In this document: positions 13,801 through 28,800 of the stretch, one piece after another | Position numbering within the stretch: position 1 is the stretch's first letter | How the letters are laid out: each line of letters starts with the position of its first letter | Origin: Ryuthela nishihirai | Taxonomy: Eukaryota; Arthropoda; Arachnida; Araneae; Heptathelidae | Length of the DNA: 64,000 nt | Assembly (NCBI GenBank): GCA_038380435.1 | Contig: JAWZYU010000017.1 | Span: forward strand, 19,839,283-19,903,282 | Reading direction: 5' to 3' | Translations under genes and position numbers: made by a program | The notes under the pieces: generated by a model | Database searches by the model: none | Told to the model about the DNA's origin: nothing | Seen by the model: the letters and a program-made list of their open reading frames with translations, nothing else

Positions 13801-16800
13801 ACCTTATAATTATGTGATTCACTTCAATTAATGATAGGTTTGTGTAAAAGTGAATCCTAACACCTGCTTTTTTGGAACTGATTTAGAAAATAACCTATAT
13901 AAATTGTGATAGAGCATCTACAGAATCCATGTAAATCATGTGCCTAATACAGTATAAATTTAACTACACCACTCTAAGACTGGAAAGCTGCCTTTGTGCA
14001 TTAATGCTTTACAGAGAACAGCTATTAAAATAAACAAAAAATTACTAAGAACATCAGATAAATAAAAAAATTCTGAAATACTTACTGATGTCATATTGAA
14101 TATTGTAGTGTGACTAATAACCATAGGCCAATACTGGGTTAACCTGTGAAGTCTCCGTTTTCCTGTAAAGTACACATTACTTTAGTACAAAAATATCCAT
14201 TCGTTTTTTTTTTTTAATATTTACCAGGTATCATTAATATATAATTATTTGTTAGATTACTTATTATTATTAGAACTGAGATGTATATAAATTGATTTCC
14301 TTATAATCAGCTGAGATATGTAATGTTCACTAGGTAACACAAATAAAAATGGAAAATTTATTTTAATTTCAATTACGATATTTTAAGAATAATTTGTAAA
14401 ATATGCTGAGAAGGTCCATAATTGACTTCTATGCAGTATTAAATTCTGATTCTAACAACATGTAATATTCTCTGACACCTTTCTTACTGTTTCATTTGAG
14501 ATGAAAAATCAATTGCATTGTAAATATTTTCCAGCATTCAATTTTTGGAATTGATGGAGTACTTTAATCTTTAATGTGTCCCTTTAAAAAAAACAAAAAA
14601 ACTTATAGTTTCATTTGGTCAACATCAAAGAAATACTGATTAACTGATCTCAAAAAATATTTTAAAATGATTCATTGAGACATCGGCAGTGTATGAAGTA
14701 GCTTATTCTGTAGAAACCAGGCTTCCATAATTTTATTTCATGCTCAGATGAAGTGATTGATCAGCAAATTAGATATTACTGTACCTTCAAAAATAAAAAG
14801 GTAAACAATAAATTCTTTTTATATGACTGCCTTTTGATGGGATGTATGAGTTTTTCATGTAAACTTGTAAGTTTCCAGATTACCAATATCTTTTCTGTCA
14901 ATCAGCACAACCTCTGAGATTAAATCAGTTTCATCAGGGTACCAGGTACAATAATACTAAATAACAAAGAGCAGTATATGTACATATAGCAATAAGAAGT
15001 TGCAACTCTGTCCATTCTTATGAAATAAAGGAAATGGCTTTTTTTAATTCTGTTATTTTTTTTATCCATCATAGGCCATTCCTATATTGCATAAGAATAA
15101 CTCATTTCCAGTGACGTAAAGCATGGGGGTGGAGGTGGTGCAGTTGGAGCATGCCAGGCTCATAATCTGCAGTTCCCAGGTTTGAGTCCCATTTGGGCCA
15201 GTGTTAAGGCTTACCTCTGCAAAACTCCCTGCCTTGCCCAGTTGATAGGTGACACTGATGGGCTTAGAAAGGCCACAGTCTGTTGGATGGATTGTAAAGC
15301 ATTGGCCCCATGTGTAGGAGAGCCATACCCTGTGCATGTTCAAGAACACGCTGGATAGCTTTGATGGAAGGTTAGCATCTGTCTCCTAACAGCTGTCCAG
15401 CAGAATCCCCTCCAACCTTCTCTGAGCTCTCAGAGTCCTTGTGACCTAGTTATTTAGCCCACTGTGTGCAAAAAAATTGCAGCTCAGAGGCAAAATAACT
15501 CAACCCAAATGTAAAGCATGATTAATTTCTTTAGAAATTTAATAGTATTTATAAGGGATTGTTTGGTTGTTTTTATCTCTGAGAGGAGCTTTTTCTTTTG
15601 CACACAATGGGCTAAATGGCCTGATCACAAGGACCCCGAGGGCTCAGAGAAGGTTGGGGGAAGGGGACCCATTGGACAGCTGTTAGGAGACAAATGACAG
15701 CCTCCCATCAAGGCCATCCAGTATGTTCTTTAATGTGTACAGGTATGGCTCTCCTGTACATAAGACCATGCTTAATATCCCATCCAACTGACGATGGTTT
15801 TTCCAAGCCCACTGATGTCCCCTACTGATCGAAGGTGGGGTGGGGGTATAGTGAAGATAAATCTCAATGCTGGCACATGTGGGACTCAAACCTGGGAACT
15901 ACAGAATATGAGCCTGGCATACTATTGAATGAGCCAACCACTAAACCTATTTATAAGGGATGTTTTTCAGTTGGAAAAGTGAACAATTTCTATATAGGTT
16001 GCATAATACAATTGTTAAATTTTCAATTGAACAACCCTTATATTTTGGCTTCATATTAAGGAGACAGAGAAAAATAGGAATCTTAGAAGCATACAAGGTT
16101 TTCTTACATAAAATACACAACACAAACCTCATCCACATGTCATCAGAATTTTAACTTAAACCTTAGATGACTCAGGTTAGTGAACCAATACTTCTGTGTG
16201 CTGTTTTGCTCCTGCATAAATTTTTCTATGATATGCATGCTTAACCCTTCCAGGGCCCAGGCTGAAAAACAGGTTTCTATCCAGGGGCCAAGCTATTTTC
16301 TGCCTATGCTCAGACAAAGAAAACTTTAACTTTAGAACTTTTTTTGCCAAATAACTAATGAAAGGAATTATGGAATGTTGTATACCAAATTAATCAGCAT
16401 TTCATCCTGGTTTTTCTGAAAATCAAGTATTTAACAAAAAAGATCATATGTTTTATTTTAATAGGACTTTTTTAGAGTCATGTAGTAAAAAAATGCACCT
16501 GGCAACACTAATAAAAATTTATTTAAAAAAAATTAATAGACAAAAATGATTACAATGCACATGAATAGAATGACTATATATTTCTGAATAACAAAAAAAT
16601 TTTTTTTTGGTTTTAAGTAAATATTTTTCTCGTTTTGTAATTTTTTTCTCGGTACCATACTTTGAGGAAATTTCAGGTTTTTAGCCAATTGTGCTGAGTC
16701 AAATAAACAAGTCAACTTTAGAATTTAAAAAAAAAATAACCAATCAACGGAAATAGGTCATGTTATATACGAAATTAAACAGAATTTAATTACGAATTTT

Positions 16801-19800
16801 ATGAAAATAAATAATATACATAAATTTGCAAGCATATTGATTTTAATAAGCCTTTTTCAATGTGATGTGGTGAAAAAAAAATCGCACTATACAATTAAGG
16901 CTTCATTTTGGAAAACCTGCTGAATAAGAATAGTTAAATTATATATTTATTGAAAGAAAATTTCCTCCCGAATAATATTCACCTGAAATATGATTTTTAT
17001 TTCTTTTAATGATTCTTTTCAGTATCGTATATTTTAAACACAGCCAGTGTTATACAACGTGACTTGGCCTTCTCATATTCACAGAATTTTCTGAACTGGT
17101 TATGAAATAGAAAAAATATTTCCTTGGCTGCTTTTTTTTATTAAACATTATGAATTTTTTTTCTTTGGGTGTGAAGTTTGGCGATCTTGGCTACATGCAG
17201 AAAGGTTTGTGCACCAAGAACTAGCCCTTCCCAAAATTGCCCTCCCAAATGATGGCCAATTTCCGTAGCAAGGAAGTCTATTTGCTTCCGTATCCAAGAC
17301 ATTCAATTTCAGAAAACGGTACAAGCTCAAAGTTTTTTTATTAAAAAAAAAAACAAGAAATAATAAAAGAAAAATTACATATAACCTAAATGGGATTAAT
17401 AAATAATATATCCGCAATGACTTTTAAGCCGGCTTCTGATCTAGCCAACCCGGAAAGATATATCAGTAATTGATAAATCAAGTGATCTAAAAATCACTAA
17501 CTAGCGGAAATAAAACTATAGAAATTAATTTGCTTTCCTATCCAAAAACTCATTTATTTTCAGAAAATGATACTAGTTCAAATTTTTACTGGAAAAGTAA
17601 TAAATAATAAAATAAAAATTGACATATAGCCTAATGCAATGTTACCACAAGTTGTAGGCTGGCGATACGATATAACTTAACTATGAAAAAATCAATACTT
17701 ATCGATCGGCCAAAAGATCGCTAAATTCCGAAAATAAATCTACTAAAATGAAAACTAACTAAGGTTTAAATATAAAAAAAATACTAACTTAACAAAGAGT
17801 ATCCAATATGCTGGATGAAAACTGTAAAAAACACATAGCACAAACAATGGAGATTGCATCAGCCATCTGTGGCTTGCTTGCCTCAGTGAAGCATCATAAC
17901 TAATTAAATGCAAGTGCAACCAAAATTTCTAAGAAGGATGTGTTTACTTTCAGTTTCAATTTGAAGGCGGGAAAGATGCATAGAATGCAGGGAAAAATGA
18001 TAAAAATAACTTGGGAATACTGACTAGGTTTTTGACAGAAAAGAGTGTGAAACTGAAAAAAAAAATGGTGGTACGTATTTTGTAATTACTTCCAAAATCT
18101 ACAATTTTTAAAAATGGCAGGTTTTTTGTTAATTTTTAGAAGATTTTCGAAAATTTAGGGAAAATTTTGTTGATAATAGCTCAAATCAAACTTGTGAGCT
18201 TAAATCAGAAGGTTGCTTCAGCAAATAGGAACGTTAACAAGCAAATCGGCAATACCGTTTAGTGCCTTCTAAAAATTGGTAATCAGATGGCTTTATAAAA
18301 TTATTTATATTGTAGTTTAGTAAAATATGCAACAAATTAAAAAACAAAATATTATTTTTGAAGCCTGAATTATATATTTTTTATAAGATATAGACCTTCT
18401 ACTGTGGCATATAAACTGACAGGCTCCTGTCAGACTTCTGTGGCAAGCAGCTGCTTGAGGGGGTATTTTTTATATATAAATTACGACGACAAAAAAAAAA
18501 AAAAAAAAAAAAAAAAAATCGATATATTTTTGTTGTACTAAGACCGTGTGCATACGGCATTGACACTGGCAATTTAGATTCTCCGTACGTGTACATACAG
18601 GCTAGGCCCTGGAAGGGTTAAAAGCACTTTGCTTCTATTAAATGCATATATAATCTTCATGCAGCCACAGACTATGGAGGTCCAACCAGCCATATATATT
18701 TAGTTCTCCGGATATGTCGATCCTGAATAACAGTCATTGCATTCGGTACTACAGCTCAATTCAAATTAAACTTGGCTTGGAAAGAGCCTACTATCCTTTC
18801 TAGGTCTGACCCACTTTCTCAAGCCTTTAGGCCCATTATTTATAACTATGTAGTGAAGTGAAAATAAGTTCTGTATTCTACTTACATTATTTTACCAAAT
18901 TTAATAATAAGGTATACTTTTATTACTTGATTACATTGATTTCTCTTCCAATAGTATTTTAATTATTTTTCTGTAACTGATAATTCTGTAGCAAAAAAGC
19001 AAGATATAAACCCATTTCAAATTGTAGCAATGAATGTTGTAAGAATTTTTTCTTATATAATCATGAATATTCTAATCGTGACATATGAATTTAAGCATTC
19101 ACCTTATATTACTTGTATTTACTACATAATTATTATATCAGTCAATATTTCTCTTAAGGATGTTATGCCCCCTTTTCCTCTATACATTTTCTAGCAGATA
19201 TAATTCTAATGTGGAGAATGTTTCATAATTCCTAAAATAATAACTACTAAAAAAAGCACCATCTATTCAGGTAACAGCTGAGGTAATTTCTCAAGTACCT
19301 TTCAGTGTTTCAATAAAGATAAAGATCTGTACAATTGTCATTGAATATTTCAAAATAAATTATAATAAAATTCTTATTTATGGAGGAACTACTACCAGAA
19401 AAGTTTCATATCACTATACCTTTTTCTATGTGGGGTTCTATTCCTTCACCTGGTGGATTGAGAGGCACTAGCTTATTTTGCTTCATAAACTCTCCAAAAT
19501 CCTGTAACAATAAAAAAAAAGACATTAATGGCTTAATTTCAATGCAAACAAAATTTATATTAATTTATGATATAATTTATCATTTGCTCCATCTTATTCA
19601 TTATTATAAATTTATACATTTTTTTTCAAACTTTCGAAGTTAATCCATATTAGAAATAAAACTTTATATGATGATGTGTTGTGCTGACAAATTCATGTGA
19701 AACCTTTGTGAAAAGAAATTAACTGAAGAGAAAGAAGTTGTTGGCACATGGAAAATGTTTACTGTGTCTATTAGCAAGAGAACTCTTAGGCAAAATATAT

Positions 19801-22800
19801 TTATCATGTACCTAATGTTGGATGCATTCTTTCACATATATTGAGATCAAAGATTAATTACTTAGAATTTATTTATATTAGATGTGCATAACTTGAACAC
19901 CAAAATCTAGGAACATGGAATATAACTGCTGATTAGTTAATCTCTGAACAAATCCTATTAACAGTAAAAGACTCGGAATATGCTACTTTGAATAAAAAAC
20001 TGTTAATGGAAAACTATTTTGTCTTTTTTCTAGCAACTGTGACTGATGGACATTTGAAATGGACAATGTTTCAGTTCTTACACTATGAATAAAGAGCTAT
20101 CATCCCTGGTTCTTCATTGCTATCTATCTGTCCATCCATACATATGACAGTACATGACCATATGTATCACAAGACTATATGTACATACAAACACACACAT
20201 ATATATAGATATGTGGATGGATATATCATAATCTTGACATTCTGATTCTAATCTTCATTTTTTGCACAGCAGTCCATCTTAGGTCTCTTCCTTTTTCTGG
20301 GGCTTGTTCATAACCCTATATGTTAGTCTGCAGTTATGCATATGGGCAACATGGTCAAACCAAGGCAATCTCTCTCTGCACTTATGCTGCTCAAAGTTGA
20401 TTGTTCACTCCTTTGCTTAACCTCATCATTATTTATAAAGTCAAAAAATCCAAATGCCTAAGATATTGAATAAACATCTAGTATCAAATTTCCTATTATC
20501 TTGCTTAAAATGATACAATTTTTACTACCATAACTAATTTTAGAAATGACCACACTATTATATAACCAAATTTTAGTCTTCAGGTATATGCCTATTTTTT
20601 TACACTATCCATAGATTCTTTAAAGTCCCAGAAGCATTCTTATTTTTCTCACAACCCACATCACCAGTATCTGCTACACAACTGCCAAGACAATTAAACT
20701 GAGACACTTGCTTAAGGGTGCAACCATTCAAAACAACTGAATCACAACCAGCCTGACCAGTTTTAACCACTTTAGTTTTTTGTTTATCACTAAACCTACT
20801 CCATTAACAGTCTCATCAACAGATCCAATGAAAGAATCTCACCAATATCATTTGCCAAAAAGCAATCATATATTATTATGTAAAATAAAATGCTCCTTCT
20901 TTTAAGATATTACTTGTCATATTCTGTTCATTAATTAGTTCAGAATGATGTTCAAATCTAAAGAAAATACTCTTTTTCTTAATATTGTTTTAAAAAAGTG
21001 CTATTAATATTAATGTTCGTTGTTTTTTACAAATATTTTATGTTCTAAAAATTTACAATTTAATACTCTTTATTTTGGTATAGGACATGACAAATTACAT
21101 TTATTAGTTATTTCGTCCCTTAGCTGTCCCGTGGCAGAGTGGTTAGCACGCTTGGCTACTGATCTAAGGGACCTGGGTTCGAGTCCCGGATTTAGGCATG
21201 GATGTGTGTGTCGTTTTTCTGCTGAGGTCCTGCCATTCTCTCAGATCTCCTACTCTGGCATATAAACTGACAGGCTCCTGTCAGACCTCTGTGGCAAGCA
21301 GCTGCTTGAGGGGGTATTTATTTTTATTTGTCGTCCCGTGGCCGAGTGGTTAGCGCGCTTGGCTACTGATCTATGGGACCTGGGTTCAGCCCCGGGTAAG
21401 GCATGGATGTTCGTGTTTTTTTCTGCTGAGGTCCTGCCATCCTCTCAGATCTTCTACTGTGGCATATAAACTGACAGGCTCCTGTCAGACCTCTGTGGCA
21501 AGCAGCTGCTTGAGGGGGTATTTTTTTTTTTATTTAGTTATTTCATGATAAGGTTTCAAAGTTATTCCTTTTTTCTCCTGAAAACATTTCAAAATTAACC
21601 TGACAATCAAAGTGAATTCTGCTCTTCAAAATAGTAGTAGTAGTAGCTACAATGCCTTTATAACAATTTTGTAGTAACTATCTGAAGATGACCAAAACTA
21701 TGGCTACAAAAATACTTACAAATTCAACAATCTCACATGGCACAAATAAATATTTAGTATTCCATCAAAAATAAGCTTTTAACTAACTATTGTTATCCTA
21801 CAAAAATAACATAGTCTCAAAACATAAAACTGAAACAAAATTGTGCAAAAAGCTATGCAAATCATATTTCTTTACAACTGACTGAAAATGTATTTATTAA
21901 AATCTTACATCTCTTATAACATTTACACATAGAAGTCATTATACCCACTAACAGCTCCTTATTTTGAAAACAACTGACTAGTTTTTGAAAGTTCAAGAAT
22001 TTCTGAAGGATGTCTCTAAGATTTTATCTATAAGTTCATGAGCAGAAAGAGTTATTGCTGAAGCATTCTACCCTGGTTTCCATAAATTAAGGGGGGAAGT
22101 GAAATTCTAAATCTCTGATAATAGAAATGTGCAAATGTCAAGTATAGTACGTAAAATGTGATGCAAGTGAATGGCACTGGCAGGAACACATGCAAGTGCA
22201 TCAAGCATTGAAAGTGGACATTTCAAAGCTGTTTCCTGTAAGTGCAAGGAGGAGTTTTTAAGATAACATATTTTTTGTGTATGCCTACAAGATATTATTT
22301 GTCAGAAGTGGGGTGCAAGATATAGGTCAGCTCAAGGCACACCAAAGTCAAGCAGCTGTTTCCAGATAGCTTAATGTGAGTTGTTCAGTAGAGACTCCAA
22401 TGAGGAAGAGAGCATCCAGATGATTAAGTAGTGGAAGACAATGGACAACAACCCTAAGAGAGGACTGCTATCTGGTATTATGCACCCAAAGGAGCAGGAT
22501 GTCAATACCACATCAAATGCGATCAGACATCACAAAAGCAAATGGAATGTGCCTGTATGCTGGGAGGTCAGGGGTGTGCATGCACCTGACTCAATGCCAC
22601 AGGAGGAACCATCCAAACTGGTGCAGACATCATGTTGACTTGACCCAGGAACAATGGCATCCATGCTCTTCATAGAAGTATTGAGATTTGCCCTCCACAG
22701 AGAATTGTGGAGAGTACCAGAGACATGCTATCATGTCAAAAATATCCATAAATGGGACACCTATTGGTGGTAGTGTCATGGTTTGAAGAGGGATATCTTT

Positions 22801-25800
22801 AGGTGGCTGTACAGATCTGTATGTGCTTCTAACAGACATCACCACTTGCAGGTATAGGGATGAAATCTTGGACCCTTCATGCAACCATATGTGGGAACAA
22901 TAAGTGAAACCTTCCTGCTACAGGACAATAATGGCCACATGCAACACTGATACCTTGTTGATCACTATTTGGAGAATAGCACTGCTAACCTTATGGAGTG
23001 GCCAGTCTGGTCTCCAATCTAAATGTGATTAACAATGCATGGGAGGCTCTTGAGAGATGAGTTGCTCCCCTGAATCCTACTCCTGCAAACCTCACAGAAT
23101 TTCAAAATGCTTAGGAGGAGCAATGCAGATTACTACTCACAGTGCTACTGGACAGTCTTATCAACAGCATGAGACATTGCTGCAAAGAGGTGATCACACT
23201 CAATATTGCACTACTTGGGATATCTCAGTTTATCATCACCTATTTACCATGTGTCTGTATTCATATATAATTCTGGGAATTAAAAGTGTTATTCCATTTT
23301 TCAACTGTTATTCTTACCCATAGTGTTTATATACATACCTATCTCCCGATTCCCATGCAGCAGATCCAATGGGTTTTCAGACTGTTCCTTAATTTACAAA
23401 AACCACTGTATTAACCAAAGTTTTAGCTCATTTAGTCATAATGCAAATAACTTCAAAACATCCATATAATGCAACTTTTGCAATTATTGAATTAAACACA
23501 ATCTCCTTTTTTGAACATGGAAATAAAATTTTTAGGTCATATAAGAATTTTGCTTACTTGGTGCCTATTATGTTTCTGAAAATATATTTAACACATCAAA
23601 TAAAATTAGCACAGAAATTTGAAGTTTAAATTCTTTCAGCACTAGAAGAAAACATAGCACTAAGCAAATTTCTTTTATCTTCTCACATTAAACATAAAAT
23701 AAATGATACAAATGCATACATTAATTCTGTAATCTGTAACACGTCCACCACAGCCTTCACTAATCGATGGTGGATCTTCTAAAATTGATCTTCCTGTACC
23801 TAAAGTGTGAATATAGATTTCTCCTCCATGACTGGCTAGCATATGAGATAGTACTTTAGATCCAGATTTACGGGGCATTTCAAGCATTACTGCACGACCT
23901 ACAGTGAAAAATAAACAAAAATACAAAACACGAAACTCTGTCACTCAGTTTTTACTTATTATTACTGAAGATGATAGTAATAATAACCATGCACTTCTTA
24001 TTTAACTAATCATGTTTCAAAAAAAGTAGTAAATAAATGACAGCCTCATCTTTCAAGTTTTCCAAAGAGTTTACATTGCTTACACTGAAAATTCATACCT
24101 ATAAATGAATGGGTCAAAAGCGACATGTCAAAAGACAGTTGTGACACAAGTGACATGTCAAAAGACAGTTGTGGCATAAGTGACATGATAATACAAGTAA
24201 GTATATATAAATGACATGTCAAAATAAAAAAAAATGCATGATACAATAGAAGATTAACACTTTTAAATGGCAAAGAAAGATCTAAGCAATTATACACAGT
24301 TTTCACTCTTAAGTGGTATGTGATGTAAGTGAAATACAAATGTAAGTAATGAAAATCAACAACTTCGCATTTTTCTCAAAATTAACCAAATGTTACTTAT
24401 AGTATTACCCATTCAAACTGTCCAGTGGCCTGACAGGCAAATAAGATTCCTCAGTATAAAGGAAAAACTGTTTTGAGTGAGACACGATATAGATCCATGA
24501 CCTCGTGAAGATTTAGTTTTGAATGGAGGTGAACACTATCAAGAAATTTCCAAATGTAAGCAAATACTTAAGTCATCTCCCAATTCAAAATTACTTGGCA
24601 ATGTTCCAGTGTTCTAACCAATTAAATTGCTTCATATGGTTAAATGCTGCAAGGTTTCATGATCTAAAAAGAATATGAGTAAACTCTACGCATTTTTCCT
24701 TTTTCATATATAATTTTAATCAATGACATCAAATAATTATTTGTCCAAATATATTTAATTGATGGTTTAGAGAATATTCCAGTATTAGTTTAAACAGTAA
24801 AAGGTATATCCAACACCATTCCATCATAGAACCTACAGTATATAACCTTATTAACCTTTTCACTACTGTAGTCAAGTATAGTTGAACTTTTTTTATGCTC
24901 TTTGACTTGTCCTTCTAATCAGAATTTCAGTAACTTTTGATGCCACATTTGACAAGCATTGAAACATACAGTAGACCCTCAATTTCACAGACTAATAGGG
25001 AGGAAGAGATATCCGAAAAACCAGGGAGTCTGAATTTTTTAAATAAAGATTTAACGAAGCATTTATAACTGTATAGTATAACCATAGTAAATATGATTAA
25101 TAGGTGTGTACATGCAATGCACATACATTACTTATAAGCAATGTAAGTAGTAAAAATAAAGATACTAGTCAGTAATTAAAAATACTACGGTCAGCATCCA
25201 GAAAATGGTGGTATAGTGGAATTTCAATTATCCAGAATTTTGACGAAAATCTGAAATCCAGGAAATTGAGGCCTGCAAAAACAAGGGGAAACTGTACTGT
25301 TAAATATTTGGTCCTTGCAATGTCCATTAGTTTCAAAATACTGATTTACTGACTAAATGAATTTTTACATGCATAATTATATATGCAACTCCTCCCAATT
25401 TTCCTTCCAACTACGTAACTTAGCTATTTATCCTGTTATGCAGCAAAAAGTTCCACTCCAGGGTAAAACAATTCAACCCAACACTCTCAAATTCTTCAAC
25501 AATTTTTCTTTTGTTTTATAGGTGCTAATAAAATAATATCATTTAGATTTTTCCAATCATTAATTAGTATGAAATTCCACTGTTAGAGGATGACAAATGT
25601 CAAAAAAATGAAAAACTTATTCTCTTTGAAATGAGAATCCCATATTCACCAGAGGTGATATTCTTCCAGTTAGGGATGAATAATATAAAGGAAATTAAAA
25701 TATATAGCTTCTAAATAGGAATTCTAAAATTAATTTTTACTCTTAAATTGTTTCTTTCTGGGGAGAGTAGTTTGATATAATTTGGCAGTGAGAGTTATAT

Positions 25801-28800
25801 GTGAGAAATTACTACCTTAGTTCAAGAGGGTAGAGCAATTGAGTAGATGCTTTTACACTTACTATATTCCACCTATTTCTGAAATCATCACAGAATATAA
25901 ATATACCAATATGAACATACGTGACACTCATATCTCACTCAATATACTTTTGTTTAATATTTCAAAAGTAAAATTATGAAAAAAATTCTTGTTAGTTAAG
26001 AAATAGACATTACAAAAATTCATTAACATTTTATCACTGTAAATTGATGAATTAATAATGTGTTAAAAGTAAAATGTCCCCAAAACGAGTTTATCCCTCT
26101 GGCTATGCCATTGATTATAATTGATACAAATTTTGAAAATCTAATATAAATAATTAGCACAGACTGGTGAACAGACATTGATTGAGAATGCATATGTTTC
26201 TCACATGGCATTTGCTATCTGCAGTGCATGCTCATTGTTGATGATAGTTTAATTACTATGCAAACTGTCAAAAGAATTTTATCTTTCTTTTAACAGATTT
26301 CTGCACCCTGAATTTTCCAGATCAGCCAATCCCAAATTTTGTACATGATGGGTACCCCAGTATCATCTTGTTATTTTTGTGTTGCATTAAGAATTTGAAT
26401 CCCTACCTGTCATAGAACACAGTTTATTTTGCAGCTATAGTGGATCTATCATCAGTGGGGGATCTGGCAACAGCTTGCCACAGTATTTCTGAGCTTCCCT
26501 GTGCTGAGTTCTGTGAATGGAGAAGTTATCAACAAAGAAAAAAACACACACCACAAATTCTTTTGTGGGCTGCAGCTAGTAATAATAATACAGTGAACAT
26601 TCCATGTGAGTGAGTTCCATTTGCGTGAATTCACGTGAACTATCTTTAATGCCCTCTTTTTTTGCATGTGAACCCAAATTCAAATATATGTGAGGTAAGC
26701 ATCACTGTAAATGTTTAGCTACCACTGTCATTATAATAACAAGCTCATGGTAAACATTTAGCTACTGCTGTAATTATAATATTAAAATTTAGTTAGCTAT
26801 CGCTGTCATTATTAATAACAAGAGGAGGAAAGATGGTTGAGACACTGTAGACATTTCGTAGTGCATTTTTGAGGAAGCTGTTTTGTCCACAAATGCTACA
26901 TTTTTAGCCATGTTTACATTACAATCTAAGTTAAATTATTTGTTGCATTATTGCATCTTTATTTGCATCTTGTTTAAATTATTTGCATATTTGCAACTTT
27001 AAAAAAGTGCAATTATGCCTGGATCCATAAAGAAGAAGAGGACGATGATGAGCTTGAAGAAGCTTGAGACTATCTGAAGGACTGAAGCTGGTTAAGGTGA
27101 GTCGGCCATAAGGAGCAGATTTGAAATTAACAAATCTACAGTGCACACCATTCGTGCAAAGGAGGAGGCTACAAAGGCATTTCTGCAGCAATCTAGTTCA
27201 CTGGCTGCAAAAACCATAAAATATATGTGGAATATGTTGCTGGGTGCATGGAATCGGTGTTATTGACATCAATCAGAAGCACATCACAGTTGATGAAGGC
27301 ATCATCAGGCAGAAAGTCACTAACAACATACAGCACTTGCAAACTGAAGGTGCAGGTGAGATCTTGGAGTTTTTGGAGTAAGGGCTGGTTTGACATGTTT
27401 CCGCAGCCCTATAAGATGTATAGCATTAAGTTCAGTGGCGAAACTGCAAGTGCAGATCAGTCTGCAGCTAACCACACCTTGCAGAACTTCTCAGCATCAA
27501 CAAGGCAGAAGCCTATTCCCAGAAGTAGGTGTTCAATGCTGACGAGATGATCTGTATTGGAAACAAATGTCAACAAGGACCTTTATTCAAAGGAGGAGAA
27601 GTTTCCAAGTTTCTAAAGATCACCTAACCCTATTATTCTGTGGCAATGCAGACGGTGATTTCAAGGGTAAACCACTATTAATTTACAAGTCTGAGAATCC
27701 AAGGGCCATGAAAAGCATCAGCAAGAATAGTCTACCTGTGCACTGGAGGTTCAATCATCAGGGGTGGATGACAGATAAAATATTCAAAGACTGGTATGTG
27801 AAGGACTTTTGCCCAGAAGTTGATTACTACTGCAAAAGGCAGAATATTTCATACAAGGCATTGCCATTGGTTGACAATGCCCAAAGCCATCTGCCACATA
27901 TTGCAAATCTAAATGAAAACATGAAGGTTACATTTCTGCCAACCAACACAACATCTTTGATATAACCAATGCATCAGGGAGTCATCTCAACATTTAAGGA
28001 GCTATGCTTCTCGGTGTAACACTTCATAATTTTTGGAAGTCACACCGTTATGGATGTCATCACCAATATTCAAGCTGCATGGATGGCTACCAAAGCATCG
28101 TTATGAATGCTATCTGGAGAAAGGTGTGGCCAGAATGTGTTCCCAAAAATAAGTCGAGGATGATGTTGCTGAATTGGTGGTACTTGGGAGGCAGCTTGGT
28201 GGCAAAGGCTTTGAGGACCTTCAGCGAGATGACATCATGGAGATAGTAAACTGTCATGAAGAGGAGCTATCTGCAGAAGACCTGGTGGAACAGGAGACAA
28301 AAAACACTCAACCGGAGGAGAATGAAGAGGATAAACCTGCACCTGTGAACTTACTGACAATTTCCAACTTACAGAAGGTACTAAAGACGTTTGAAGATAG
28401 CATCAATTTTCTGCAAAACTGAACAACTATGAATCAACACATTCATAGTTTAAATAATATAATTTCACAGATATACACCTGGTAGTAATTTGTTAGATGA
28501 TGTGAGCTGGCCGTGTGCACTCAACTGGAAGGTGCCATCTGGATCAGATTCTTCAATTACCGTCAACTACATTTCCAATGACTATTCTATGGCATAATGC
28601 TTAAAGCCACTAATAGATGATTTTTCGGTGGCTGGTAGCTCAGTGTTCAGAGCACCTGACATGTTATCAGGAGATCATGGGTTCCGATCCCACCCAGCTA
28701 ATGACAATTTTTCCTCTATATTTATCTAACATTCATAGTTGATGAAAATTATGAATGTGGATTGTTGGTGAGAAGAAATATTAATGATTTGGCAGCTCCA

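Noticed and set aside
16245..18617. LTR retrotransposon or host gene in the long shared region of copies A and B
   Set aside because: TTAA flanks and short CCCTTCC inverted ends fit a piggyBac-like DNA element, and no coding frame is shared by both copies.
21124..21192. A nuclear tRNA gene with good A and B boxes
   Set aside because: The same sequence with the same downstream body occurs in about ten places, so it is a SINE head.
28629..28700. A working tRNA-Thr(TGT) gene
   Set aside because: The cloverleaf folds, but the base before the anticodon is A, the T stem has a mismatch, and two further diverged copies sit in repeats. It is a retroposed tRNA-like part.
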